Assembly: GCF_001303895.1 (NCBI RefSeq)
Contig: NZ_LJSD01000038.1
Location: forward strand, 1 to 64,000
Reading direction: 5' to 3'
Origin: Mesorhizobium sp. 1M-11
Lineage (GTDB): Bacteria; Pseudomonadota; Alphaproteobacteria; Rhizobiales; Rhizobiaceae
DNA length: 64,000 nucleotides
The notes under the pieces were generated by a model, which saw only the letters and a list, made by a program, of their open reading frames with translations, was not told the origin of the DNA and searched no databases. The position numbers and the translations under genes are program-made. Shown here one piece after another: positions 25,408 through 33,334 of this stretch. Within the stretch, counting starts at the first letter, position 1. Each line of letters opens with the position of its first letter.

Positions 25408-26168
25408 GCGGGGCGGCCGTAACGATCCGTCGCCTGGAACGCAGCTTCGGCGGCAACGCCGTCCTGAACGGCGTCGACCTCGATGTCGCGCCGGGCGAGT
25501 TCGTTTCACTGATCGGCGCGAGCGGTGTCGGCAAGTCGACCTTGCTGAAGATCGTCGCGGGGCTCGACGAAGCCACTGCGGGGATCCTTCGTGTCGATGC
25601 CGGCACAAAGCGACCCGAGGTGAGGATGATGTTCCAGGAGGACCGTCTGCTCCCGTGGCGGACCGTCCTCGGCAATGTCGTTCTGGGTACCAGGGGGCGT
25701 GAGGCTGACGGAGCGGAAATCCTTCACGCCGTGGGACTTGGGGAGCGCGGGGACGACTATCCGGCCGTGCTGTCGGGTGGACAGCGGCAGCGTGCCGCGC
25801 TGGCACGCGCCCTCCTGCATCAGCCGGATCTTCTGCTTCTGGACGAGCCCTTCGGTGCCCTGGACGCGCTGACGCGCGCGGCGATGCAGGAACTGCTGTC
25901 GTCCCTGCTCCGGCAATCGCCGCGCACGGTCCTTCTGGTCACGCACGATGTCGATGAAGCCCTGCTTCTGTCGGACCGCGTTATCGTCATGCGGGCAGGC
26001 AGGATCGCGCGGAGCCTCGCATTGCCGGGACCGCGGCCAAGACCGCGCGGCGACGCCGAACTCGCCCGTCTGAAAGAAGAACTCATCGGAAGCCTTCTGC
26101 ACGACGAAGGCACGGCCGATACGGACAAGCCACGGCGCGTCAAGCGCGAACTTCAACCTCACACCTAG
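25404..26168 (+). CDS. ABC transporter ATP-binding protein (SsuB-like)
   Basis: 254-residue ATPase. Walker A GASGVGKST is at residues 38-46, the Q-loop region is MMFQEDRLLPW, the signature is LSGGQRQRAAL, and Walker B is LLLLDEPFGALD with the switch histidine in LVTHD. The ATG at 25404 overlaps the permease stop. The RLLPW motif in the Q-loop is usual for the SsuB/TauB/NrtD class. The C-terminus is rich in charged residues. Confidence 0.9.
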   Translation: MSGAAVTIRRLERSFGGNAVLNGVDLDVAPGEFVSLIGASGVGKSTLLKIVAGLDEATAGILRVDAGTKRPEVRMMFQEDRLLPWRTVLGNVVLGTRGREADGAEILHAVGLGERGDDYPAVLSGGQRQRAALARALLHQPDLLLLDEPFGALDALTRAAMQELLSSLLRQSPRTVLLVTHDVDEALLLSDRVIVMRAGRIARSLALPGPRPRPRGDAELARLKEELIGSLLHDEGTADTDKPRRVKRELQPHT

Positions 26169-26181
26169 ATCGGAGCGTCTC

Positions 26182-27222
26182 ATGCTCACTCTCAATCGTC
26201 GCAGCTTCATCGCCGCCGGGGCATCGTCGCTGGCCATGTCCGGACTGAGCATCCCGGCGCTCGCACAGGACAAGCCGGAAGTCACCATCGCCATCATCGG
26301 CGACGGCCGCACCGGGCCGTGGGCGGCAGCCCGGGCGGATATCACCGGCTACGACTTCGAAAAGGCGATCGGCGCCAGGCCGCGCTGGCAGCCCGGCTTC
26401 ACCGCATCGTTGCCCGTGATGGAAGCGATCCGCTCGGGCGATGTCGATTTCACCTTCGCAACCTCGACAGCGGTCGTGAACGCAGTGGACGTCGGCATTC
26501 CGATCGTTCCGATCGCCGCCTTTCCCTTGCCCGTCAACACGGTCGACGGCGTCGTGCGCAAGGAGAGCGGCATCCGGCAAGCCGCCGACCTGCGCGGCAG
26601 GAAAGTCGCCTACCAGCGTGGCACGACCGGTCACTTCAGCCTGCTGAAATATCTCGAGGCTGCCGGGGTCGATTTCAGCGAGGTCCAGGGCGTCAGCCTC
26701 ACCGGCGCCGACGGGTTCACCGCCTTGTCGCAGGGCGAAGTCGACGCCTGGTTTCACTGGCAACCGGCGGCGACGATCGGGCTCGCACGGCTGGCCGACC
26801 AGGTGAACAGGCTAGACGATGTGCCGACCTATGACTACGCATTCTACGTCGCGCGGGAGGGCTTCCATCAGGAGCATCCGGAAATCGCGGTCAGGCTCGC
26901 GGTCGCTGTCCGCGAAGTCCAGCGACGCATCAACGCCGACCCCGCCGGGACGGTCGCCATCTGGGCCGCGAATGGGGGCTTCGAGGCCGGGAGCATCGAG
27001 GCGAAGGCTTTCGAGCAGCTTCTGACCGAGAAGCGCGTGTCGGAATCGACGGCGGTGGACCTTCGTCCGGCCGACAGGCAGGCTGCCGATGCCACCCAGG
27101 TGCTGGCGACGAGTTTCTACAAGCATGGAGTGCTTCCGCGCGAGGTCAACCTGCCGGGCTTCATCCTGGACCCGCGCTTCGATCCCGTCCGCGAGGCGGT
27201 CGCCGGGGCACTGGCCGCCTGA
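26182..27222 (+). CDS. ABC transporter substrate-binding protein (SsuA-like, twin-arginine signal)
   Basis: 346-residue periplasmic binding protein of the aliphatic sulfonate group. The N-terminus (NRRSFIAAGASSLAMSGL, residues 5-22) has a twin-arginine-type signal with cleavage near ALAQ. The mature part contains the type 2 periplasmic fold typical of SsuA (FTFATSTAVVNAVDVGIPI, then VAYQRGTTGHF). It lies 13 bases after the ATPase gene and 2 bases before the monooxygenase gene. Tat export of such proteins is not rare but is worth noting beside Sec-exported relatives in this window. Confidence 0.88.
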   Translation: MLTLNRRSFIAAGASSLAMSGLSIPALAQDKPEVTIAIIGDGRTGPWAAARADITGYDFEKAIGARPRWQPGFTASLPVMEAIRSGDVDFTFATSTAVVNAVDVGIPIVPIAAFPLPVNTVDGVVRKESGIRQAADLRGRKVAYQRGTTGHFSLLKYLEAAGVDFSEVQGVSLTGADGFTALSQGEVDAWFHWQPAATIGLARLADQVNRLDDVPTYDYAFYVAREGFHQEHPEIAVRLAVAVREVQRRINADPAGTVAIWAANGGFEAGSIEAKAFEQLLTEKRVSESTAVDLRPADRQAADATQVLATSFYKHGVLPREVNLPGFILDPRFDPVREAVAGALAA

Positions 27223-27224
27223 TC

Positions 27225-28580
27225 ATGACCAGCTTCAATCGAAACGGGCAGCTCCACCTTGGAGCCTTCGTCATCGCGGGACCCGGACGTCCGGGTGGCT
27301 GGCGCTATCCCCAGTCCGAGGACGGCTGGCTGGACATCGACTATTACCGGCGCATTGCCCAGGTTCTGGAGCGGGGCCGGTTCGACCTGGCGTTCTTCGC
27401 CGACATTCTGGCGGTGCCCAACCGCTATGGGAATTCGCATGACAGCCAGCTGCGGTATGGGGCGCTCGGCGCGCTGAGGCTCGAGCCCCTGCAGGTGCTC
27501 GCCGCGATGGCCGGGGCGACCCGGCATCTGGGGCTCGCCGCGACAAAGTCGACTTCCTACTACGAGCCCTTCGACATTGCCCGAGGCATCGCCACGCTCG
27601 ATCATCTGAGCGGCGGGCGGGCCGCCTGGAACATCGTGACGTCATTCCAGGACGCCGAGGCACGCAATTTCTCGCGGGAAGAGCATATCCCGCGCGAGAA
27701 GCGATATGATCGCGCCGACGAGTTCCTGGAAGTGACGCACAAGCTCTGGGACAGCTGGCAGGACGATGCGCTGGTGGCCGATCGCGCCGAGCCGCTTTTC
27801 GCCGCGCCCGACAAGGTTCGTCCAATCCTCCACCAGGGCGAATGGTTCAAGGTCGACGGGCCGCTGAACATTCCGCGTCCGCCGCAGGGTTATCCGGTCC
27901 TGATCCAGGCCGGCGCATCCGACCGAGGCCGGGATTTTGCCGCGCGCTGGTCGGACCTGATCTTCGTGACCCATTACTCGCTGGAAAGCGCGGTGGCCTT
28001 CTCCCGGGAAATGAAAGAGCGTGCCGCGCGGTTCGGACGCAATCCCAAGGACCTCAAGATACTGCCGGGCATTACCCCGCTTGTCGGTGAGACCAATGCC
28101 ATCGTCGCGGAAAAGCGGCGGGTGCTCGCGGACCTGATCGAGCCCGTGTCCGGCCTCACCACTCTGTCCTATCATCTGGATGTCGATCTTTCCGTCTATC
28201 CGCTCGACGAGCCTCTCCCGCATCTGAAGGTCCCCGGCGTGACCGGCCACTATGACGAGATGCGCGAAGCCTCCGACAAGGGCGGGCTGCCGCTTGCCGA
28301 GGTCGGCCGCATGTATGCCAACCGCTACGAAGGCGACTTCATCGGAACGCCCGACGCGATCGCCGACAGGATGCAGGAGTGGTTCGAGGCCGGCGCCTGC
28401 GACGGTTTCATGGTCGCGGCGCATTGGCAGCCGGGCGCCTTCGATGAGTTCGTGCGGCTGGTGGTCCCGGAACTGCAGCGCCGAAACCTCTTCCGCAAGG
28501 AATACTCCGGCAGCACGCTGCGCGATCACCTGAACCTCGCTCGCCCCGCTGCCGGAGACTGGCAGCGTCTGCATCACTAG
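27225..28580 (+). CDS. Flavin-dependent monooxygenase (NtaA/SnaA/DszA family, LLM class)
   Basis: 451-residue bacterial luciferase-like oxidoreductase using reduced FMN. Family landmarks are the N-terminal PGGWRYPQSEDGWLDIDYY, FADILAVP, LDHLSGGRAAWNIVTSFQD and GYPVLIQAGASDRGRDFAA. These fit the NtaA/SnaA/DszA branch (nitrilotriacetate, dibenzothiophene sulfone, pristinamycin) rather than SsuD. It begins 2 bases after the binding protein gene. In this context it probably cleaves a carbon-sulfur bond of an imported organosulfur compound. A flavin reductase must supply FMNH2; none is in this operon. Confidence 0.88.
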   Translation: MTSFNRNGQLHLGAFVIAGPGRPGGWRYPQSEDGWLDIDYYRRIAQVLERGRFDLAFFADILAVPNRYGNSHDSQLRYGALGALRLEPLQVLAAMAGATRHLGLAATKSTSYYEPFDIARGIATLDHLSGGRAAWNIVTSFQDAEARNFSREEHIPREKRYDRADEFLEVTHKLWDSWQDDALVADRAEPLFAAPDKVRPILHQGEWFKVDGPLNIPRPPQGYPVLIQAGASDRGRDFAARWSDLIFVTHYSLESAVAFSREMKERAARFGRNPKDLKILPGITPLVGETNAIVAEKRRVLADLIEPVSGLTTLSYHLDVDLSVYPLDEPLPHLKVPGVTGHYDEMREASDKGGLPLAEVGRMYANRYEGDFIGTPDAIADRMQEWFEAGACDGFMVAAHWQPGAFDEFVRLVVPELQRRNLFRKEYSGSTLRDHLNLARPAAGDWQRLHH

Positions 28581-28641
28581 AGCGTTTCCGTTTTTCACGG
28601 AAACGCGGAAACGCGCCCTAACTCTTTTGTCTTTGCTCTAG
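28577..28641. repeat. Palindromic repeat related to the 2664-2707 hairpin
   Basis: An inner hairpin has perfect arms GCGTTTCCGT (28582-28591) and ACGGAAACGC (28597-28606). An outer 7-bp dyad, CTAGAGC (28577-28583) and GCTCTAG (28635-28641), encloses it. The inner arms match the centre of the 2664-2707 hairpin exactly. The first bases overlap the monooxygenase stop codon. It may act as a partial terminator ahead of the OsmC gene. Confidence 0.7.
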
Positions 28642-28655
28642 AACGAGGTAACGAA

Positions 28656-29117
28656 ATGACGGAAACCGCGCTCGATCCCGATGTCGGCAGCCGTGTCGAA
28701 GGCAGGGCCGACGAAACCTATGGCCGCGTCGTGCTTTCCGCACGCTCCAACCACCTGATCTCGGACGGACGGGCTTCGCAGCGCGCGCCGGGCGAGGCCA
28801 TCTCGGCGGGCGAGCTGCTGCTCGCATCCCTGGTGTCGTGCGGGCTCGGTCTGGTCCATGCCAGCGCGCGCGAACGCGAGGAGCCCGGGCCGAATGTGAA
28901 GCTGAAAGCCGAGTTCCTGCGCGATGGGGAGGACCCGACGCGCTTCGCCTCCTTGACGCTGACCTTCCAGTTCAAGGGTGCGGCGCGGGAAAAGGCAGAG
29001 CTTTACGTCGCTCACTTCACATCGAAATGCCCGATCTACAACACCCTCAAGCGAGGCGGCCCGATCGACGTGATCATCGAAGCTGCCGGTGGGAAAGCGA
29101 ACCCAACGGCAAGCTAG
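28656..29117 (+). CDS. OsmC family protein
   Basis: 153-residue protein of the OsmC/Ohr superfamily of thiol-dependent peroxidases. Both catalytic cysteines are present: C62 in LVSCGLGL and C125 in FTSKCPIYNTLKRG. It uses small thiols to reduce organic hydroperoxides, or may have another thiol chemistry in unassigned OsmC members. It follows the sulfonate-type operon across a palindromic repeat, so joint expression is possible but not certain. OsmC-like genes are often found beside organosulfur monooxygenases, which would fit protection against flavin-peroxide side products. Confidence 0.88.
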   Translation: MTETALDPDVGSRVEGRADETYGRVVLSARSNHLISDGRASQRAPGEAISAGELLLASLVSCGLGLVHASAREREEPGPNVKLKAEFLRDGEDPTRFASLTLTFQFKGAAREKAELYVAHFTSKCPIYNTLKRGGPIDVIIEAAGGKANPTAS

Positions 29118-29173
29118 CTGGCTTGCACTGGCAATCGCTTGGTGAAGGGAATTCCCACCAATCGCCTGGGGAA

Positions 29174-29300
29174 CCCCCACCCCTAACCCCACCCCTCAAG
29201 GGGGAGGGGGATTCCGCGTCAGCGCTTTCCCCTACGGCTATCACGGACGCGGCGACAACATCGTTCCCTCCCCCTTGAGGGGAGGGGCTAGGGGTGGGGG
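29174..29300. repeat. Imperfect 35-bp inverted repeat (dispersed palindromic element)
   Basis: Arms 29174-29208 and 29266-29300 are 35-bp reverse complements with two mismatches, separated by 57 bases. The arms are rich in CCCC/GGGG and contain CCCCTCAAGGGGGAGGG-type cores. This occupies the 317-base gap before the helicase gene. Its right half may act as a terminator for the OsmC gene. It is not the same family as the element at 19325. Confidence 0.8.
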
Positions 29301-29434
29301 TATGCGACAGGCACGATGTTGCAGGACCCGTAAGATCGTGAAGCGATCCAGCGGCAATTCCGCGCGCTGAAGAGCGGTCATTACAACTTGGCCGATGCCG
29401 TGGTATGCGCGGCTTCGACAGAGAGACCGCAATC

Positions 29435-31252
29435 ATGACATCGACCGACCAGGCAGCATCCCTGCCCATCCACCCCGCCCTCGCTTCCGCGCTGGAAGCG
29501 AAAGGCTATCACCAGCTGACGCCTGTCCAGGTGGAGATGGCCAACGCCGACGTCGAGGCCGACCTCCTGGTTTCGGCGCAGACCGGCTCGGGCAAGACGG
29601 TCGCCTTCGGCATCGCCATCGCCCCGACCCTGCTTGGGCGCGCCGAACGGTTCCCGGCAGCCGGCCGGCCGCTCGGGCTCGTCATCGCACCGACACGCGA
29701 ACTCGCGATCCAGGTGCAGCGGGAGCTCGACTGGCTCTACGCGGCCGCCGGCGTCAGGATCGCGACCTGCGTCGGCGGCATGGACATGCGCAGGGAGCGC
29801 CGCGCGCTGGAGAGCGGCGCCCATCTCGTCGTCGGTACGCCGGGACGCCTGCGCGATCACATCACCAAGGGGGCGCTCGATCTCGGCGCGCTCCGCGCCG
29901 TGGTGCTGGATGAAGCCGACGAGATGCTCGACCTCGGTTTCCGCGAAGACCTCGAATTCATCCTTGGTGCTGCGCCTGAGGATCGGCGGACCCTGCTGTT
30001 CTCGGCCACGGTGCCGCGCGGCATCGCGGAACTGGCCAGGAACTTCCAGAACGACGCGGTGCGCATCGCCGCGACCGCTGCCACCGAGCAGCATGCCGAC
30101 ATCGAGTACCAGATGATGCTGGTGCGGCGCGACGAACGTGAACATGCCGTCATCAACACGCTGCTGGATTCCGACAGCGCCAGCGCGCTGGTGTTCTGCC
30201 ACACGCGCGAGGCGGTGCGGCACCTGACCGCGCGGCTGGCCAACCGCGGCTTCTCGGTCGTCTCGCTGTCGGGCGAGATGGCGCAGTCGGAGCGGTCGAA
30301 CGCGCTGCAGTCGATGCGCGACGGCCGCGCGCATGTCTGCGTGGCGACCGACGTTGCCGCGCGCGGCATCGACCTGCCGAACCTCGACCTCGTCATCCAT
30401 GCCGACGTGCCGAGCAATCCCGCGACGCTGCTCCACCGCTCGGGCCGGACCGGCCGTGCGGGCCGCAAAGGCGTGTGCGTGCTCATCGTGCCCGAGAACA
30501 GGCGCGGTGCCGCCCAGCGCGTGCTGGCGCTGGCCAAGCTGTCGGCCGTCATGCGTGCCGCCCCGGGCATTGCGGAGATCGAGACCCGCTATCGCGCCCA
30601 GATCCTCGACGCGGTGCTGTCGTCCGCCGAGCCCGACGAGGCGGAAGCCGCCTTCGTGGCGGAACTGCTTGCCAAGGCAAGCCCGGAGCGCATCGCCACC
30701 GCCTTCCTGCGCCAGCAGCTTTCCGCCCGGCCCGTGCCCGAGGACCTCTCGCCGTTGCCCGTCCAGGACATGCAGGCGAGGAAATCCAAACGCGACAGGG
30801 GGATCGAAGAGAAACGCGACGGCGAGCCGCGCCGTCCGGACATGGAGGGCGGCGTCTGGTTCACGCTGTCGCTCGGGCGCAAGCAGCGCGCCGACCCGAA
30901 ATGGCTGCTGCCGATGATCTGCCGGGCCGGTGGCGTCTCCAAGCGCGACGTCGGCTCGATCCGGATCGAGGACACGCAAACCCGCTTCGAGATATCCGCC
31001 GACAAGGCGGCGGGTTTCATCGAGCAGATCAGGCAGCCCGGCAGCACCGAGCGCGGCATCGTCATCGCGCCTGCCGGCGAGGGTGGCGCGGCATCGTCGT
31101 GGCGGGCCAAGCCGAAGTTCGGCAAGGGAAAGCCGGATTTTGCGAAGGGCGACAAGTTCGGCAAAGGCGGCAAACCGGGAAAGAAGCCTCACCGCGGCCA
31201 GGGCGCGCCTGGAGACCGCAAACCCAAGGGCAAACCGAAACGGCAGGGGTGA
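29435..31252 (+). CDS. DEAD-box RNA helicase with DbpA-type C-terminal domain
   Basis: 605-residue RNA helicase. The motifs are in order: Q-motif glutamine (LTPVQ), AQTGSGKT (residues 48-55), PTRELA, GTPGRLRDH, DEAD at 159-162, SATVPRG, ARGIDLPNLDLVIH and HRSGRTGRAG. After the helicase core comes a DbpA-like RNA-binding fold (about 475-540, VWFTLSLGRKQRADPKWLLPMIC). A lysine/glycine-rich basic tail with FGKG-like repeats ends the chain. Start ATG at 29435 gives MTSTDQ; an upstream in-frame ATG at 29405 is less well placed. Role in ribosome assembly or RNA remodelling is inferred from the family. Confidence 0.93.
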   Translation: MTSTDQAASLPIHPALASALEAKGYHQLTPVQVEMANADVEADLLVSAQTGSGKTVAFGIAIAPTLLGRAERFPAAGRPLGLVIAPTRELAIQVQRELDWLYAAAGVRIATCVGGMDMRRERRALESGAHLVVGTPGRLRDHITKGALDLGALRAVVLDEADEMLDLGFREDLEFILGAAPEDRRTLLFSATVPRGIAELARNFQNDAVRIAATAATEQHADIEYQMMLVRRDEREHAVINTLLDSDSASALVFCHTREAVRHLTARLANRGFSVVSLSGEMAQSERSNALQSMRDGRAHVCVATDVAARGIDLPNLDLVIHADVPSNPATLLHRSGRTGRAGRKGVCVLIVPENRRGAAQRVLALAKLSAVMRAAPGIAEIETRYRAQILDAVLSSAEPDEAEAAFVAELLAKASPERIATAFLRQQLSARPVPEDLSPLPVQDMQARKSKRDRGIEEKRDGEPRRPDMEGGVWFTLSLGRKQRADPKWLLPMICRAGGVSKRDVGSIRIEDTQTRFEISADKAAGFIEQIRQPGSTERGIVIAPAGEGGAASSWRAKPKFGKGKPDFAKGDKFGKGGKPGKKPHRGQGAPGDRKPKGKPKRQG

Positions 31253-31364
31253 GCCGGGGGCGGGCTTTTCGAAGCTCGCCCTGAGGCCTTGGCTTCCAGT
31301 TGCCTATGATCGCCAGCGCGGAATGGCCGCTTTGCGCCGTCACGGCAGCGCGAGGACCCGCGGG

Positions 31365-31515
31365 CTCGGCTGAGCCGAGCGGTAAAGCCTGCCGGGAACG
31401 ATGGTGTGAAAATTGCCCGTAAGCTGCAAACCGGCCAGAGGCAAGCAAGAATAATAGCGCTGGACCCGAAGAGGCCCCTTTCGCATTTGCCGGTACAACT
31501 TCAATTCGCAAATCT
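31365..31515 (-). pseudogene. Remnant of a tyrosine phosphatase family gene (N-terminal part only)
   Basis: The minus strand encodes LQLTGNFHTIVPGRLYRSAQ preceded by a degenerate membrane segment. This is nearly the same as residues 29-48 of the intact phosphatase at 15445-16014 (LQLTGNFHTVVPGKLYRSAQ). The frame ends a few codons later, before any catalytic loop, and has no clear start. It therefore looks like the 5' relic of a paralogous gene. It sits next to a PAP2 phosphatase gene on the same strand. Confidence 0.8.
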
Positions 31516-31568
31516 CAGTGGTTTCGATTGTGGTCCGGTCGCATTCCGGCCGCGGCATTCACGCCTGG

Positions 31569-32111
31569 CTAGAGGATACCCGTCACCATCCGGTCGAGCC
31601 GTGTGTCCTCCCGGTAGAGCCCGCGCACGGCAAGGGCTGCCACTGCGGCCGTGGCGACGCCGCCGAGGATGTCCGTCGCATAATGCGTGCCGACATAGAC
31701 GCGCGAAATGCAAACCGCCACCGCTGCGATCAGCAGCGCGGCGGCACGGCCGCGCAGGCCCTGTAGGAGAAACGCAAGGGCGATTGCGAAGGTGGCCGTG
31801 GCGTGGTCTGATGGAAACGACCAGTCCGCGCTGCGTTCCATGATCAGGTGGCTGACGCCGGCATCATAGGGCCGGATCCGGTGCACGAAGAGCAGGATGA
31901 TCTGGTTCAGCCCGAGGCCGATCAGGAAGGACAGCCCGGCGGCCACGCAGGCATGGCGCACATGCGGGCGCTCGCTGCGGCTCCACCATTGCACGGCGAC
32001 AGCCAGGATCAGCAGCGGCACGCCGTAATGGGTGAAGGCAAGCATGATCTGGTCCAGCACGGCATGGCTGCCTGCTGGCGCATTGATCCAGCGCGTGATC
32101 TGTTCGTCCAT
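31569..32111 (-). CDS. PAP2 family phosphatase (undecaprenyl-diphosphatase-like)
   Basis: 180-residue membrane phosphatase with five or six membrane segments. The three PAP2 signature motifs are visible: FVHRIRPYD (motif 1, degenerate KxxxxxxRP), PSDHAT (motif 2, replaces PSGH) and SRVYVGTHYATDILGG (motif 3, SRxxxxxHxxxD). It likely dephosphorylates isoprenoid or phosphatidic lipids in the membrane. The ATG at 32111 abuts the region of the divergent DUF2127 gene. The gene points at the phosphatase remnant at 31365; PAP2 and DSP genes may once have formed an operon. Confidence 0.87.
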   Translation of the reverse strand: MDEQITRWINAPAGSHAVLDQIMLAFTHYGVPLLILAVAVQWWSRSERPHVRHACVAAGLSFLIGLGLNQIILLFVHRIRPYDAGVSHLIMERSADWSFPSDHATATFAIALAFLLQGLRGRAAALLIAAVAVCISRVYVGTHYATDILGGVATAAVAALAVRGLYREDTRLDRMVTGIL

Positions 32112-32154
32112 GGATTTATCTACCGGCTCTGTCTGGTTGAAGAAGAGGTCGAGG

Positions 32155-32631
32155 GTGGAAGAGCGGCGAATACACCAGATCTTTCAACTCAGTGTCCTCG
32201 CCAAAGGCGCCCATGCCTTGCTCGAATGCGCAGGCGGCATAGCCCTTTGGCTCATCGGTACCGATACCATCACTGATCTGGTCAAGGTGCTCACGCAAGA
32301 GGAACTGCTCGAAGACCCGAACGATTATTTAGCCAGCCATCTGCTGGCCTGGGCACAGGGCTTTTCGGTGGAAACGCGGCATTTTTATGCCTTCTACCTG
32401 GTGAGCCACGGTGTGGTGAAACTGTTCCTCGTGGCCGGACTTCTGCGCAACAGGCTGTGGGCCTATCCGGCATCCCTCGTCGTGCTGGGGCTTTTCATCG
32501 CCTATCAGCTCTACCGTTTTTCCTACACACATGGCTGGGGCCTGATCGTGCTCACGGTGTTCGACGTCATCGTCATGTGGCTGATCTGGCACGAATATCG
32601 GCTGGTTCGGAAACATCGGCAGGCCGGCTGA
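32155..32631 (+). CDS. DUF2127 domain-containing membrane protein
   Basis: 158-residue inner-membrane protein with about four hydrophobic segments. The N-terminus RRIHQIFQLSVLAKGAHALLE and the later FYAFYLVSHGVVKLFLVAGLL are hallmark DUF2127 stretches. I prefer the GTG at 32155, with AAGAGG upstream, because it gives the family-typical N-terminus; an ATG at 32110 is in frame but would overlap the start codon of the divergent PAP2 gene. Function unknown. Confidence 0.82.
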   Translation: MEERRIHQIFQLSVLAKGAHALLECAGGIALWLIGTDTITDLVKVLTQEELLEDPNDYLASHLLAWAQGFSVETRHFYAFYLVSHGVVKLFLVAGLLRNRLWAYPASLVVLGLFIAYQLYRFSYTHGWGLIVLTVFDVIVMWLIWHEYRLVRKHRQAG

Positions 32632-32639
32632 TCGCGCGC

Positions 32640-32772
32640 TCATGTCCGCCTCGCCAGCTTTTCGTCATCGGCAGCGGTATCTTCATACCGCAAGCTCATG
32701 AAGAGGACGATCGCAACGATGGCGGCCAGAAAGATCGTGCTGGTGATGACGGTGCCGAGGCCAAGGCCGCCT
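32640..32772 (-). pseudogene. C-terminal relic of a membrane protein (COG4705/DUF347-like)
   Basis: The minus strand reads GGLGLGTVITSTIFLAAIVA, then a short polar tail and a TGA at 32640. A GGL-LGT turn before a last membrane helix is how I remember the final repeat of COG4705-type membrane-anchored proteins. No upstream coding part is attached, so this is a relic of a deleted gene. The family assignment is from memory and moderate. Confidence 0.45.
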
Positions 32773-32798
32773 AATCGGGCAAAATAGACGCCCGGAGT

Positions 32799-33040
32799 TT
32801 ACGCCTCTGCGCCCAACAACTCTGAGGCGTCTGATTGTTCGGGGCGCCGCTCTGCATCGCGCAAAAGGATCCAGAACTTGGTGTCGAGATAGATGGCGGG
32901 GCGCGAGTCTAGCGATTGCCCCAGAGCAATCACGGATCGCTCGATGCGTTGCTCAATTGAAATCTCAGGGCTCAATCGATGTGGGCAAAGGTTTTCACGC
33001 GAACACTTCCAGAGGGACGATCGATTGCTTACACGTGTTC
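32799..33040 (-). pseudogene. Possible N-terminal relic of a PIN-like domain gene
   Basis: An open minus-strand frame of about 80 codons contains ERSVIALGQSLDSRPAIYLD followed by TKFWILLRDAE, then stops at 32799. A hydrophobic strand ending in YLDTxFW is the usual start of PIN-like nuclease folds. The body of such a domain is missing and there is no ATG. It follows the membrane-protein relic, making 32640-33040 a small gene graveyard. From 33041 to 33334 I see nothing recognisable. Confidence 0.35.
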
Positions 33041-33334
33041 AGCCTACTCCCTTTCCCAGTCATCCAGAACCTCAGCGAATGCTGACAGGTCACGGAGAAC
33101 ACCTGTGGCGGCCGTCGCCAACACTAGCTTGCAGCCAGGTCCAACATAGAGTTTCCGACCACCGCCGCGGCGATCGTCGTGATTGTAAAGGAGTGTCGGG
33201 AGAAGATGCCGCGCCTGTCGGATTGCCGTCGAGCTTGCCTGCCGATCGTGGTCTCACTCGCGGGCTCTTCCTCAGGTTCGCCGGCTGCGGCTTCAAGCGC
33301 AGAGACCCGGAAGGCCTCTGCGCTTGTCTGTTGG

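Noticed and set aside
29381..31192. Long minus-strand open frame opposite the DEAD-box helicase gene
   Set aside because: The plus strand encodes all helicase motifs in order; the antisense product is Arg/Gly/His-rich and has no recognisable domain.
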